Source: an uncultured Burkholderiaceae bacterium (GTDB lineage Bacteria; Pseudomonadota; Gammaproteobacteria; Burkholderiales; Burkholderiaceae). From it: a DNA stretch of 59,744 bases. Position 1 is the stretch's first letter; each line of letters opens with the position of its first letter. Under the pieces are notes generated by a model that had not been told where the DNA came from, did no database searches, and saw nothing but the letters and a program-made list of their open reading frames with translations. A program made the position numbers and the translations under genes. Location: positions 1 through 59,744 of the forward strand of contig CALMPB010000249.1 of the NCBI GenBank assembly GCA_937871985.1. The letters are read 5' to 3'. This document shows, in pieces, positions 11,246 through 19,613 of this stretch.

Positions 11246-11983
11246 ATGAGTGGAAAATTGGCGTATGTGACAGGTGGAATGGGTGGTATCGGAACAGCGA
11301 TCTGCCAGCGGCTGGCCAAAGATGGATTCACGGTTGTCGCGGGCTGCGGGCCCAGCCGGGATTTTCAGCAATGGCTGGACGAGCAGGCGGCGCTGGGCTA
11401 TAAGTTCCATGCATCGGTAGGTAATGTGTCCGATTGGGATTCGACGGTCCTCGCATTCGAGAAAGTCGTCAAAGAACTGGGACCGGTCGACGTCCTGGTC
11501 AATAATGCGGGCATTACGCGAGACGGCGTGTTCCGCAAGATGTCGCAGGACGATTGGCGGGCCGTCATCGATACCAATCTGAACAGCCTGTTCAACGTCA
11601 CCAAGCAGGTCATCGAAGGCATGGTCGACCGGCAATGGGGGCGCATCATCAATATCAGCTCCGTCAACGGCCAGAAAGGGCAGTTCGGGCAAACCAACTA
11701 CTCCACGGCCAAGGCGGGCATCCACGGGTTTACCATGGCGCTGGCCCAGGAGGTCGCCAGCAAGGGCGTCACGGTCAATACGATTTCCCCGGGGTATATC
11801 GGCACCGATATGGTGCGCGCCATCCGGCCCGATGTACTTGAAAAAATCGTGGCCACCATACCGGTAAAACGCCTCGGCACACCCGAGGAAATCGGCGGCA
11901 TGGTCGCCTGGCTGTCCTCGGACGATGCGGGTTTTGCGACCGGCGCCGACTTTTCCCTGAACGGCGGCTTGCACATGGGGTAG
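11246..11983 (+). CDS. phaB: Acetoacetyl-CoA reductase
   Basis: NADPH-dependent reduction of acetoacetyl-CoA to (R)-3-hydroxybutyryl-CoA, the substrate of PhaC. It is a short-chain dehydrogenase of 245 residues with cofactor motif TGGMGGIGT, NNAGITRDG, catalytic Ser139, Tyr152 (NYSTAKAG) and Lys156. The ribosome site GAGGAGAAGAAG lies directly before the ATG. It follows phaC and is followed by an inverted-repeat element that probably ends the transcript before phaR. Confidence 0.95.
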   Translation: MSGKLAYVTGGMGGIGTAICQRLAKDGFTVVAGCGPSRDFQQWLDEQAALGYKFHASVGNVSDWDSTVLAFEKVVKELGPVDVLVNNAGITRDGVFRKMSQDDWRAVIDTNLNSLFNVTKQVIEGMVDRQWGRIINISSVNGQKGQFGQTNYSTAKAGIHGFTMALAQEVASKGVTVNTISPGYIGTDMVRAIRPDVLEKIVATIPVKRLGTPEEIGGMVAWLSSDDAGFATGADFSLNGGLHMG

Positions 11984-12136
11984 GCAAAAAGCGCCCCCTT
12001 TTTTGCCGCCGGGCCGCCCCAAGGCAAAAAGCTCCCCCTCGGGGGGGCGGCAAGCCGCGTCAGCGGCGCAGCGTGGGGGGCTTTTTTTTGGGGGCGCCGG
12101 CCGAGCCGGCGGTGCAGCGCAGGGGGCGCTTTTTGC
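11984..12136. repeat. 153-bp inverted-repeat element between phaB and phaR
   Basis: The element is bounded by a perfect 16-base inverted repeat: GCAAAAAGCGCCCCCT at 11984-11999 and its complement at 12121-12136. It begins on the base after the phaB stop codon. The interior is very GC-rich with further nested dyads and T runs on both strands, so the whole unit can fold into a long hairpin and act as a transcription terminator. Read on the minus strand, the inner part 12005-12084 is a close copy of the repeat found three times at 59441-59666. Confidence 0.75.
12005..12084 (-). repeat. Dispersed GC-rich repeat, one copy
   Basis: On the minus strand this 80-base segment contains the blocks CCCCCACGCTGCGCC, GGCTTGC, CCCCCGAGGGGG and GCCTTGGGGCGGCCCGGCGG in the same order as the units at 59441-59666. 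The main difference is a short insertion after GCTGCGCC. It lies inside the inverted-repeat element after phaB. Confidence 0.75.
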
Positions 12137-12161
12137 AATTCTTTATCAGCGTGCTTATAGT
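12133..12161 (+). promoter_or_regulatory. Probable sigma-70 promoter of phaR
   Basis: TTGCAA at 12133-12138 and TATAGT at 12156-12161 are separated by exactly 17 bases, about 90 bases before the phaR start. The first bases of the -35 hexamer belong to the right terminal repeat of the preceding element. Confidence 0.55.
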
Positions 12162-12251
12162 CTTACCGTGAGCTACTGAATAATTCCAGTTTTCCTCGAA
12201 GATTCGCGGGCATATGGCCCTTTTCGTTTTTTTACGCACTTGGTTGAACTC

Positions 12252-12821
12252 ATGACGCAAGCACCATCTTCGGCAGCAGACCGGCTGATAAAAAAATATC
12301 CCAACCGTCGTTTGTACGACACCAAGACCAGCGCCTATATCACGTTGGCCGATGTCAAGCAGTTGGTGCTCGATAACGAAGCCTTCCAGGTCGTCGACGC
12401 GAAATCCGGCGAAGACCTGACCCGCAGCATTCTTCTGCAAATCATCCTGGAAGAGGAAAGCGGCGGCGTTCCCATGTTCTCGTCGGTGGCGCTGGCGCAG
12501 ATCATCCGGTTCTACGGCCATTCCATGCAGGGCATCATGGGCACCTTCCTGGAAAAAAACATCATGGCCTTCATGGAAATCCAGGAGCGTGTGGCCGAGC
12601 AGTCCAAGGGGGTGTACGGCGGCACGCAGTTCGGCCCCGAAACCTGGGCCCAGTTCATGAATATCCAGACCCCCATGCTGCAAAACATGATGAACAGCTA
12701 CATCGACCAAAGCAAGAACCTGTTCGTCCAGATGCAGGATCAAATGCAGGATCAAACCCGTTCCATGTTCTCGGCGTTTCCCTTCAACCCCGTCTCGTCC
12801 AGCGAACCCAAGAAAAAATAA
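12252..12821 (+). CDS. phaR: Polyhydroxyalkanoate synthesis repressor PhaR
   Basis: DNA- and PHB-binding repressor that controls phasin and its own expression. The 189-residue product has the PHB/PHA accumulation regulator DNA-binding domain at the N-terminus (KKYPNRRLYDTKTSAYITL), then the PHB_acc domain (LLQIILEEESGGVPMFSS, FYGHSMQGIMGTFLEK), and a Gln/Met-rich C-terminal region. I choose ATG 12252 (MTQAPSS); a TTG at 12240 is possible. It sits just after phaCB in its own transcription unit, as in Cupriavidus-type loci. Confidence 0.94.
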   Translation: MTQAPSSAADRLIKKYPNRRLYDTKTSAYITLADVKQLVLDNEAFQVVDAKSGEDLTRSILLQIILEEESGGVPMFSSVALAQIIRFYGHSMQGIMGTFLEKNIMAFMEIQERVAEQSKGVYGGTQFGPETWAQFMNIQTPMLQNMMNSYIDQSKNLFVQMQDQMQDQTRSMFSAFPFNPVSSSEPKKK

Positions 12822-12846
12822 CTCCCCCGGGTTTGCCGCAGGCGCG

Positions 12847-12888
12847 CCAGTCTCGATTCCCTCGAGGATCTAGACTGGTTTGTTTTTG
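12847..12888 (+). terminator. Intrinsic terminator after phaR
   Basis: CCAGTCT at 12847-12853 pairs with AGACTGG at 12872-12878, with a further dyad around CTCGAG in between, followed by the T-rich run TTTGTTTTTG. It lies 25 bases downstream of the phaR stop. Confidence 0.6.
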
Positions 12889-12951
12889 CGGGGCAGCCAG
12901 CCGCGCAAGCGGCGCGATAGAATTCAGGCGCCAGTTAGCGTAGCGTGATAG

Positions 12952-12991
12952 ATTAATGAGAATTAGACTTGTTTTTGTTTGGCTCTATAAT
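12952..12991 (+). promoter_or_regulatory. ftr promoter with Fur-box-like site
   Basis: A perfect -10 TATAAT lies at 12986-12991, with a poor -35 (TTAGAC, 12963-12968) at 17-base spacing. Overlapping the -35, bases 12952-12970 (ATTAATGAGAATTAGACTT) match the 19-base Fur consensus at 11 positions by my count. That is what an iron-repressed promoter for the downstream iron-uptake genes would look like. Confidence 0.5.
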
Positions 12992-13083
12992 GCTTACCAG
13001 CAAAGGATGTCGGCGAGCAGCGCGAGGCCGCGCGTAGCATCCATCGTATCACCGGCGGTTATTTTATCTGGAGCGCAGTAAAG

Positions 13084-13623
13084 ATGATGAAACACTTGCT
13101 AACGGCGGCAGTATTGGGCCTGGGCCTGACCGTATCGGCGGTTGCCGCCGAATACCCCATCGGCAAACCTGTCGAACAGGCCGGCATGGAAATCGCCGCC
13201 GTGTATTTGCAGCCCATCGAAATGGCCCCCGCGGGAATGATGCGGCCGGCCAAGGATTCCGATATCCACCTCGAAGCCGATATCCACGCCATCGCCGACA
13301 ACCCCAATGGTTTCTCGGAAGGCTCCTGGATGCCGTATCTGGTCATCACCTATGAATTGCAGAAAAAGGGCAGCGACAAAGTCATCAAGGGCCCGTTGAT
13401 GCCCATGGTGGCCAACGACGGCCCGCATTACGGCGACAACGTCAAGCTCGATGGTCCCGGCAAGTACTCGCTTACCTTTTCCATCTCCGCGCCTTCGGCC
13501 GATCCCATGAACCACTTCGGCCGCCACATCGACAAGGAAACCGGCGTTGCCGACTGGTTCAAGCCTTTCACGGTTCATTACGAGTTCGTGTACGCCGGCA
13601 CCGGCAAGAAGGGCGGGTATTGA
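13084..13623 (+). CDS. ftrA: Periplasmic P19/FetP-type iron-binding protein
   Basis: First component of a Bordetella-type FtrABCD iron transporter. P19/Tpd-family proteins are copper- and iron-binding periplasmic dimers that present iron to the FTR1 permease. The 179-residue precursor has a signal peptide (residues 1-22, ending near SAVAA), then family blocks PIGKPVEQAGMEIAAVYL, DIHLEADIHA, MPYLVITYEL and GPHYGDNVKL with the expected acidic, His and Met ligands. A GGAG ribosome site lies 14 bases before the ATG; ATG 13087 is an alternative start. The next gene starts one base after the stop. Confidence 0.9.
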   Translation: MMKHLLTAAVLGLGLTVSAVAAEYPIGKPVEQAGMEIAAVYLQPIEMAPAGMMRPAKDSDIHLEADIHAIADNPNGFSEGSWMPYLVITYELQKKGSDKVIKGPLMPMVANDGPHYGDNVKLDGPGKYSLTFSISAPSADPMNHFGRHIDKETGVADWFKPFTVHYEFVYAGTGKKGGY

Positions 13624-13624
13624 T

Positions 13625-13966
13625 ATGCGTTGGCCCGGATTCGCCGCGTTCGTTCTTTGTTTCGTCCTGGGCATGGGCGGGCCGGCCCAGGCCGCCGAGC
13701 TGCCCACCTACACGCTTACGTTCAAGGCCGGCGGCCAGTTCGAACCCGCCCGCCTCGAAGTCCCGGCAGGCAAGTTCAAGCTCATACTCATCAACGAAAG
13801 CAACGAGCCCGTAGAGTTCGAAAGCTTGCCGCTGCGCAAGGAAAAAGTGCTTGGCCCGGGGGTCAAGTCCTTTGTGGTCATTACGGTTTCCCGGCCCGGC
13901 GAGTACCCGTTTTTCGACGATTTTCATCAAGATACTAAAGGCACCCTGGTTGTTACCGACAAGTAG
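13625..13966 (+). CDS. ftrB: Periplasmic cupredoxin-like protein of the Ftr system
   Basis: Small exported protein of 113 residues. The start at ATG 13625 gives a clear signal peptide (FAAFVLCFVLGMGG, cleavage near AQA). The mature part fits a single cupredoxin-like domain (YTLTFKAGGQFEPARLEVPAGKF ending FDDFHQDTKGTLVV as separate blocks). In Bordetella, FtrB is proposed to oxidise ferrous iron before FTR1 passage. A longer open frame begins at 13547 inside ftrA, but it would remove the signal peptide from the N-terminus, so I reject it. Confidence 0.85.
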   Translation: MRWPGFAAFVLCFVLGMGGPAQAAELPTYTLTFKAGGQFEPARLEVPAGKFKLILINESNEPVEFESLPLRKEKVLGPGVKSFVVITVSRPGEYPFFDDFHQDTKGTLVVTDK

Positions 13967-13979
13967 GGCGTAAAGCATT

Positions 13980-14834
13980 ATGGAACAAGTGGCATTTATC
14001 GTTTGGCGGGAAAGCGTCGAGGCACTCCTGGTTGTCGGCATCCTGTACAGCTGGTTGAGCGCCACGCCCGATGGCCGCAAAGGCTTGCGATGGCTGTGGG
14101 GCGGCGTGGCGGTCGGGCTGGCCGTGGCTTGCGCGCTGGCCCTGGTGCTGCTGGGTATTTCGTCCTGGCTTTCCGACAGCGGGCAAGAATGGTTCCAGGC
14201 CATCATGGGGCTGGTGGCCTGCGTGCTGGTCGTGCAAATGGTGTTGTGGATGCGGCATCACGGCCGAACCCTCAAGCGCGAGCTGGAAAGCGGCGTCACC
14301 CAGCAGATACGGCAATCCAATTGGTGGGGCCTGCTCGTTCTCGTTGCCATCGCGGTGGCGCGCGAGGGCAGCGAAACCGTCGTGTTCTTGTACGGCATGA
14401 TCGCATCGGGCGAAACCACCGGAAAGTCCTGGACGCTGGCGCTGGCGGGCGTCATCGGGTTTCTGCTGGCCCTGTTCACGTTCTGGCTGCTGCAGTTGGG
14501 CGGCAAGATCATTACCTGGCGCCGTTTCTTCAAGCTCACCGAGGCCTTGCTGCTGCTTCTGGCGGGGGCCTTGCTCGTCAATGGCCTGGATCACCTTATT
14601 TCCCTCGACGTCCTGCCCACGCTGATGGATCCCGTCTGGGACAGCGCCTGGCTGCTGGACGACAGCCATGGCATTGGCAAGATACTGGCCGATTTCGCGG
14701 GCTATCGCGCCTATCCGGCTCTGTCCGAGCTCTTGATATGGCTGGCCTACTGGGCCGTCGTATGGGTCTTGCTGCACCGGGCCGGCGCGCGTGCCGGCCG
14801 CGCTTCCCAGCCGGCGGCTTCGGCGGCATCGTAA
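13980..14834 (+). CDS. ftrC: FTR1-family iron permease
   Basis: Inner-membrane iron permease related to yeast Ftr1 and E. coli EfeU. Both iron-binding REXXE motifs are present: RESVE at residues 10-14 and REGSE at 128-132. The 284-residue protein has about seven hydrophobic segments, as the family requires. It follows ftrB by 13 bases and precedes ftrD by 4 bases. Confidence 0.93.
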   Translation: MEQVAFIVWRESVEALLVVGILYSWLSATPDGRKGLRWLWGGVAVGLAVACALALVLLGISSWLSDSGQEWFQAIMGLVACVLVVQMVLWMRHHGRTLKRELESGVTQQIRQSNWWGLLVLVAIAVAREGSETVVFLYGMIASGETTGKSWTLALAGVIGFLLALFTFWLLQLGGKIITWRRFFKLTEALLLLLAGALLVNGLDHLISLDVLPTLMDPVWDSAWLLDDSHGIGKILADFAGYRAYPALSELLIWLAYWAVVWVLLHRAGARAGRASQPAASAAS

Positions 14835-14838
14835 CATC

Positions 14839-16251
14839 ATGAGCGCGGCCTTGAACCGAGCGGCGGGGACCGCCGCGGACTTCCTGCGCGACCATGCGCC
14901 ATTGCTGCGCAAGCTGCAATGGTGCATTGTGGGCTTCTATCTTTTTTTGTTGATCGTTCCCGCGTTTCTGCCGCTGCCGGGCAATACCGCATCCATCTTC
15001 AACAACCTGACCATCTTTGCGCAATTCGCCTTCTGGGGCATCTGGTGGCCGTTCGTGCTGGTATCCATGCCTTTGCTGGGGCGCGCCTGGTGCGGGCTGT
15101 TCTGTCCCGAGGGCATGCTCACCGAATGGGCCAGCGAGCATGGGCGGGGCAAGGCCATTCCCCGGTGGATACGCTGGGGCGGCTGGCCTTTCGTGGCTTT
15201 TTCCCTGACGACCATTTACGGCCAACTGGTCAGTGTTTATCAGTACCCGTTGGCGGTGCTGGCCGTCCTGGGCGGCTCCACGGCCGGCGCCATCGTCATC
15301 GGCTGGATGTATGGCCGCAAAAAAAGGGTCTGGTGCAAATACCTCTGTCCGGTGAATGGCGTCTTCAATTTGCTGGCCAAGCTGGCCCCGTGGCACTACA
15401 AGGTCGATGAAGAAGCGTGGCGGCATCCGGTGCGGCGCACCGAAAGCATCAATTGCGCGCCCTTGGTGCCCTTGCGCAATATGCAGGGCGCCGGCGACTG
15501 CCATATGTGCGGGCGGTGCAGCGACTACCGCGGCGCCATCCATCTGACGCCGCGCTCGCCCGAAGAGGAAATCGTGCATATCGCCGGCGGCGACCACTGG
15601 CAGACGGCGCTCATCGTGTTCGGCCTGATGGGGCTGGCGGTGGGGGCGTTTCTCTGGAGCGCCAGTCCCTGGTTCGTCACCATCAAGCAGGCCAGCGCCA
15701 CATGGCTGGTGGAGCACGACATCTACTGGCCCTTGGCCCAGAATGCGCCATGGTTCATCCTGACGCATTATCCGGAAGTCAACGACAGTTTTTCATGGCT
15801 GGATGGCGCCGGCATATTGCTGTTCATCTTTGGCTCCGCCCTGGTGGTGGGCGGGCCTTTGTATGTGGCGCTTTGGCTGGCCGATTGCGTGCTGCCCGGC
15901 GTGCGCGCCCAGGACACGGCCGCCCGGCCCAAATGGCTGGGCCGGCTTGGACGGCCGGGCGTGCACCGGATTGCGCAAGGCCTCATTCCCGCCGCCGGCG
16001 CGGGGGTGTTTCTTGGGTTGTCGGCAACTACGCTCACCCTTCTCAAGAACGAGGGCGTGCCCATGTTCTGGGCGACCAGCGCGCGTTTCTTGATTCTCGG
16101 CTTCGCACTGCTGTGGAGCCTGCGCCTGGTCTGGCGCATTCTCGGCAAGCGCCGGGCCGACGTGGGTGTCCGGGTGCTCGCCACCATGGTGGTTACGCTG
16201 GGCCTGCTGCCGTTTTGCGCCGCCTGGTATCTGTTCTTCGTGGTCTGGTAG
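14839..16251 (+). CDS. ftrD: Membrane polyferredoxin of the Ftr system
   Basis: NapH/CcoG-like membrane protein with [4Fe-4S] ligands, thought to pass electrons out of the cell membrane in the Ftr system. The 470-residue product has several transmembrane helices and cysteine clusters WCGLFCPEGM and WCKYLCPVNG, then CHMCGRCSDYRGAIH. The start is ATG 14839, just after the ftrC stop; the frame is open to 14791 inside ftrC. As the last gene of ftrABCD it converges on the next gene. Confidence 0.88.
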   Translation: MSAALNRAAGTAADFLRDHAPLLRKLQWCIVGFYLFLLIVPAFLPLPGNTASIFNNLTIFAQFAFWGIWWPFVLVSMPLLGRAWCGLFCPEGMLTEWASEHGRGKAIPRWIRWGGWPFVAFSLTTIYGQLVSVYQYPLAVLAVLGGSTAGAIVIGWMYGRKKRVWCKYLCPVNGVFNLLAKLAPWHYKVDEEAWRHPVRRTESINCAPLVPLRNMQGAGDCHMCGRCSDYRGAIHLTPRSPEEEIVHIAGGDHWQTALIVFGLMGLAVGAFLWSASPWFVTIKQASATWLVEHDIYWPLAQNAPWFILTHYPEVNDSFSWLDGAGILLFIFGSALVVGGPLYVALWLADCVLPGVRAQDTAARPKWLGRLGRPGVHRIAQGLIPAAGAGVFLGLSATTLTLLKNEGVPMFWATSARFLILGFALLWSLRLVWRILGKRRADVGVRVLATMVVTLGLLPFCAAWYLFFVVW

Positions 16252-16299
16252 GCGGCGAACCGCGGGCTTGCCGCGGCCGGCCTTTCGGCGCGGATATTC

Positions 16300-17451
16300 C
16301 TATTGCCCGTCTTCTGGAGCTTGCGGCCCGCGATCCTTGAAGGGGCTGTGTTCTTCCAGGACTTCCATGTAATCGTCGATCGCGGCGGTTTCCTGGGCGA
16401 GGAAGTCGGCGATGGCTTGGGCGTAGCGCTGGTCGCGTATCCAATGGGCTGAAAACGTCTTCACCGGCAACATGCCGCGCGACAGCTTGTGCTCGCCCTG
16501 CGCGCCGCCTTCGAAGGTGCGCAGTCCATGGCGGATGCAGAATTCGATGGCCTGCATATAGCAGGTTTCGAAATGCAGGCCCGATACGAATTTTACGGAT
16601 CCCCAGTAGCGTCCATAGAGTTTGTCGGCGCTGCGGATGTTCAGCGCGCAGGCGATGGGCTCACCGCCTTGTTCAGCCACGATCAGCACCATGCTGTCGG
16701 CCATGGTTCGATGCAGCTGTGTGAAGAATTCGAAGTTCAGGTACGGAGGATTGCCGTGTTCGTAATAAGTGCGGCAATAGCATTCGTAAAAGAATTCCAG
16801 GGCCTTGGCGTCGATGCCGCTGCCTTGCAGCCAGCGGAACGCCACACCGGCCTCCTGGGTTTTTTTTCGATCCTGCTTGAGTTTTTTGCGCTTTTGCTGG
16901 CTCATGCCCGCCAGAAAGTCGTCCATGTCCCGGTAGCCGCGGTTGTGCCAGTGGAATTGCACGTTTTCGCGGAACATGCAGCCGGCGTCGCGCAGCGCAT
17001 CGCAGTCCTCTTCCGACGGAAACAGAATATGCAGCGACGAGAGCTCGTTCTGCCTGGTCAGTTCGATGGCCTGGCGCGCCAGGAGCACGCGATCCGCATG
17101 GCTGGCGGCCAGCAGGCGCGGGCCGGGCACGGGAGTGAACGGAATCGATGCCAGCAGCTTGGGGTAATAGTCCAGGCCGTGCTGCATAAAGGCGCGGGCC
17201 CAGCCGGTGTCGAACACGTATTCGCCCCGCGAGTGCGATTTCAGGTACAGGGGCATGGCGCCGGCCAGACGGCCATGGCGATGCAACAGCAGATAGTGGG
17301 GCGCCCAGCCGGTTTTCGCCGCCGCGCAGCCGGTTTGGTCCAGGGCAAGAAGAAATTCGTGACGCACTAAAGGCTGGTCGCCCGCCAGGCTGTTCCATTG
17401 CGCGGCGTCTATGGCGCGCAAATCGCGGGAGATCGAAAAGGTTTCGGACAA
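16300..17451 (-). CDS. FemAB-like GNAT-fold acyltransferase (DUF482 family)
   Basis: The 383-residue protein matches the family often labelled peptidogalycan biosynthesis/GNAT acyltransferase (DUF482). Recognisable blocks are HEFLLALDQTGCA, FDTGWARAFMQHGLDYYPK, QQKRKKLKQDRKK, and the C-terminal ACALNIRSADKLYGRYWG and EGGAQGEHKLSRGMLPVKT. The biochemical substrate is not known to me; the resemblance to FemAB suggests an aminoacyl or acyl transfer to an amino group. No signal or membrane segment is visible. It is divergent from the COG0523 GTPase gene and convergent with ftrD. Confidence 0.85.
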   Translation of the reverse strand: MSETFSISRDLRAIDAAQWNSLAGDQPLVRHEFLLALDQTGCAAAKTGWAPHYLLLHRHGRLAGAMPLYLKSHSRGEYVFDTGWARAFMQHGLDYYPKLLASIPFTPVPGPRLLAASHADRVLLARQAIELTRQNELSSLHILFPSEEDCDALRDAGCMFRENVQFHWHNRGYRDMDDFLAGMSQQKRKKLKQDRKKTQEAGVAFRWLQGSGIDAKALEFFYECYCRTYYEHGNPPYLNFEFFTQLHRTMADSMVLIVAEQGGEPIACALNIRSADKLYGRYWGSVKFVSGLHFETCYMQAIEFCIRHGLRTFEGGAQGEHKLSRGMLPVKTFSAHWIRDQRYAQAIADFLAQETAAIDDYMEVLEEHSPFKDRGPQAPEDGQ

Positions 17452-17569
17452 ATCGGCGGACCCTGGCTGTGGTGGGGATTAGAATGGCAAGCAACGTGCG
17501 GATGATTGCGTGCGTGAGCCGGCCGTCCGGCGGGCTCATCGCCCCATTTTAGTGGATGAAATCGGATCG

Positions 17570-18670
17570 ATGGAACAGGCAAGGAAAATCCCGGTTACGG
17601 TCCTGACGGGTTTTTTGGGCAGTGGAAAGACGACGTTGCTGAATCGTCTTTTGCACTCGGCGGGCCGCGTATCGCCCGATCCGTCGAGAATCGCCATCGT
17701 CGTCAATGAGCTGGGCAGCGTGGCGCTGGATCATCATCTGATCCGGCACGTCGGCAACAGCATCGCCATACTGGATTCGGGCTGCATCTGCTGCAGTGTG
17801 CGCGGCGAGCTGGTCGATGCCCTGCAAGAATTGTTCATGGCGGCGCTGCAAAGAAGGATTCCGGTGTTTTCCCATGTGCTGATCGAAACCACGGGCATGG
17901 CCGATCCGGCGCCCATCATGTACACCCTGAGCTATCAGGCCTTCCTGCGTGAACGCTACGTGTATGAAGGGTGCATTACCGTGGTGGACAGCGTTCACGC
18001 GCTGCGGCAATGGCGCGAACAGCCCGAGGCGCTGCGGCAACTGGCTCTGGCCGACGTGGTGGTTCTTGGCAAGGCCGATCTTGTGCAGCAGGATCGGCTG
18101 GCGCTCATCGAGCCGGCGCTGCGCGGCATCAACCGGGATGCGCCGGTGTATTCGTCGCAAGCCTTGCCTTCGTTGCACGAACTGTTGCAGGCCGCCTCCC
18201 GAGGTCGGGAAACGCTACGCCCGCGGGGGCAGCGCTTGTTCGGGGACGAACCCGATACGATTCTTCCGAAGGAACTGGACTCGCGGGCGTCGGCGCATCC
18301 GGCAGTGTCCGTTTTCATTCTGCGTTGGAGCAAGGCTCCGCCGCGTTCCGGGTTCATCAAGGGCATGAGCGGCCTGCAGGCTGCCCTGGGCGCCCGTTTG
18401 CTGCGCGCCAAAGGCCTGCTGCGCTTTGCCGGAGAGACGCAATACAGCGTGATTCATGGTATTCACGAACAGTTGTATCCTCTTCAAAGCTTGCCGCAAG
18501 GCGGGAGCGTTTGGGGACGGGCCGACGAGGTTGAATCGCCCGCGGTGGGTTCGCCGGAAGCGGAACCGCAAGAGGCGGCCATCGTATTCATTCTGCGTGG
18601 CATCACAGTGGACGAGTTCAGGGCCAAAGCCGAGTCATGTTTGCCGTCGGCCACGTGCGAGGAAGCATAG
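17570..18670 (+). CDS. COG0523 (CobW/ZNG1-like) G3E GTPase metallochaperone
   Basis: GTPase of the G3E family that delivers a metal, often zinc, to target proteins. The product of 366 residues from ATG 17570 has the P loop GFLGSGKTT near residue 15, the metal-binding CxCC motif as CICC, the [11 protein letters not shown] switch region, GKAD as the guanine-specificity motif, and a C-terminal CobW_C domain ending [14 protein letters not shown]. The frame is open to 17510 but those 20 residues precede the family start. No cobalamin genes are nearby, so a CobW role is unlikely. Confidence 0.88.
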   Translation: MEQARKIPVTVLTGFLGSGKTTLLNRLLHSAGRVSPDPSRIAIVVNELGSVALDHHLIRHVGNSIAILDSGCICCSVRGELVDALQELFMAALQRRIPVFSHVLIETTGMADPAPIMYTLSYQAFLRERYVYEGCITVVDSVHALRQWREQPEALRQLALADVVVLGKADLVQQDRLALIEPALRGINRDAPVYSSQALPSLHELLQAASRGRETLRPRGQRLFGDEPDTILPKELDSRASAHPAVSVFILRWSKAPPRSGFIKGMSGLQAALGARLLRAKGLLRFAGETQYSVIHGIHEQLYPLQSLPQGGSVWGRADEVESPAVGSPEAEPQEAAIVFILRGITVDEFRAKAESCLPSATCEEA

Positions 18671-19293
18671 TGCACCCTTTTCAAGCGCAAGGGGCGTTGT
18701 GGATATGCCGCGCGGTTGCCGGGGCCGGCACGCCAAATGTAGCCGCTTCTTGCCAGGGATGTTGCATTGGCGGCTCGGGGATGGTGTAATATGGCTTATT
18801 GAAGCTGATAGACTTACCGCTGCGGCCTCGATGTCGTTTTTACCGCCGCGAAAATGCGGCCCGATAATGCAGGCAGCGGTGTGAACAACGGTGCAAAGAT
18901 TTTTTCTTCGAATAAGCCACCGTTCAAACGCTTGTTGGCTACGGCCCGGGAAGATCTTGTCTCGCCAGCCGCCGCAATCCGATATTTTAAAATTTTAAGC
19001 AAGCCCCAGACCGCAAGCTAGGCCATGGCGTATTCGGCCCACATGCACCCAGGCGGGGCTTGGCCGATTGAACCAAGAATCTTCTGCGTTGTGAATGCCA
19101 TTGCCTGGTGTGCTGCTTGGCTGATGCCTAATATTCGAATCCTATTCGCACTATTAACCTCGACGTGCCGTCGGCTTGCCGAATCCGGCCAGATCCGGTT
19201 GCGCGCGCTGTTGCGTGTAATGCCCTTGTGTTGGAGCGGCCTGCTGGGTGGTTTACCGGCTCGTCTGCCGGCTCGCGGCGTTTTGCCGCGCTT

Positions 19294-19353
19294 GGCGCCT
19301 GGTTTGGTGTTTTGTGTGGTGCCTGGTTTGGTGCCTGATTTGGCGCCTGCTGC
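19294..19353. repeat. 12-bp tandem array, five units
   Basis: Five consecutive 12-base units: GGCGCCTGGTTT, GGTGTTTTGTGT, GGTGCCTGGTTT, GGTGCCTGATTT and GGCGCCTGCTGC. Units 3 and 4 differ at one base; unit 2 is the most diverged. Confidence 0.75.
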
Positions 19354-19377
19354 GAACACCCGGGAACCGAAGGCGAA

Positions 19378-19420
19378 AAAACTGAGGATGCAAAACCTGA
19401 GGCTTCAAAACTTGAAGGCC
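19378..19420. repeat. 14-15-bp degenerate tandem array, three units
   Basis: Three units begin with AAAAC: AAAACTGAGGATGC, AAAACCTGAGGCTTC and AAAACTTGAAGGCC. The array ends where the tRNA terminator T run begins on the minus strand. Confidence 0.6.
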
Positions 19421-19460
19421 AAAATGAAAACTGGCCAATCGCTTGTGGCAATTGACCAGT
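19421..19460 (-). terminator. Intrinsic terminator of the initiator tRNA gene
   Basis: Read on the minus strand, ACTGGTCAAT (19460-19451) pairs with ATTGGCCAGT (19439-19430) in a 10-bp stem with one G-U pair, an 11-base loop and the tail TTTTCATTTT. It begins 10 bases after the tRNA CCA end. Confidence 0.8.
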
Positions 19461-19469
19461 CTTTGAACT

Positions 19470-19546
<77 letters not shown>

Positions 19547-19560
19547 TCTGAAAGAATGAA

Positions 19561-19589
19561 ACTATACACTAAATCCATGACCCTTGCAA
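19561..19589 (-). promoter_or_regulatory. Promoter of the initiator tRNA gene
   Basis: On the minus strand TTGCAA (19589-19584), a 17-base spacer and TATAGT (19566-19561) precede the mature tRNA 5' end by 14 bases. Confidence 0.75.
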
Positions 19590-19613
19590 CGCAAGGACTG
19601 CCCTGCGTAATCA

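Larger units (their letters stand above)
18671..19420. other. Gene-poor region
   Basis: I find no credible protein or RNA gene here. Open frames are short and lack family motifs or good ribosome sites. The stretch includes an AT-rich spot with TAAAATTTTA near 18985 and, at its right end, two short tandem arrays listed separately. Local composition is lower in GC than the flanking genes. Confidence 0.6.
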
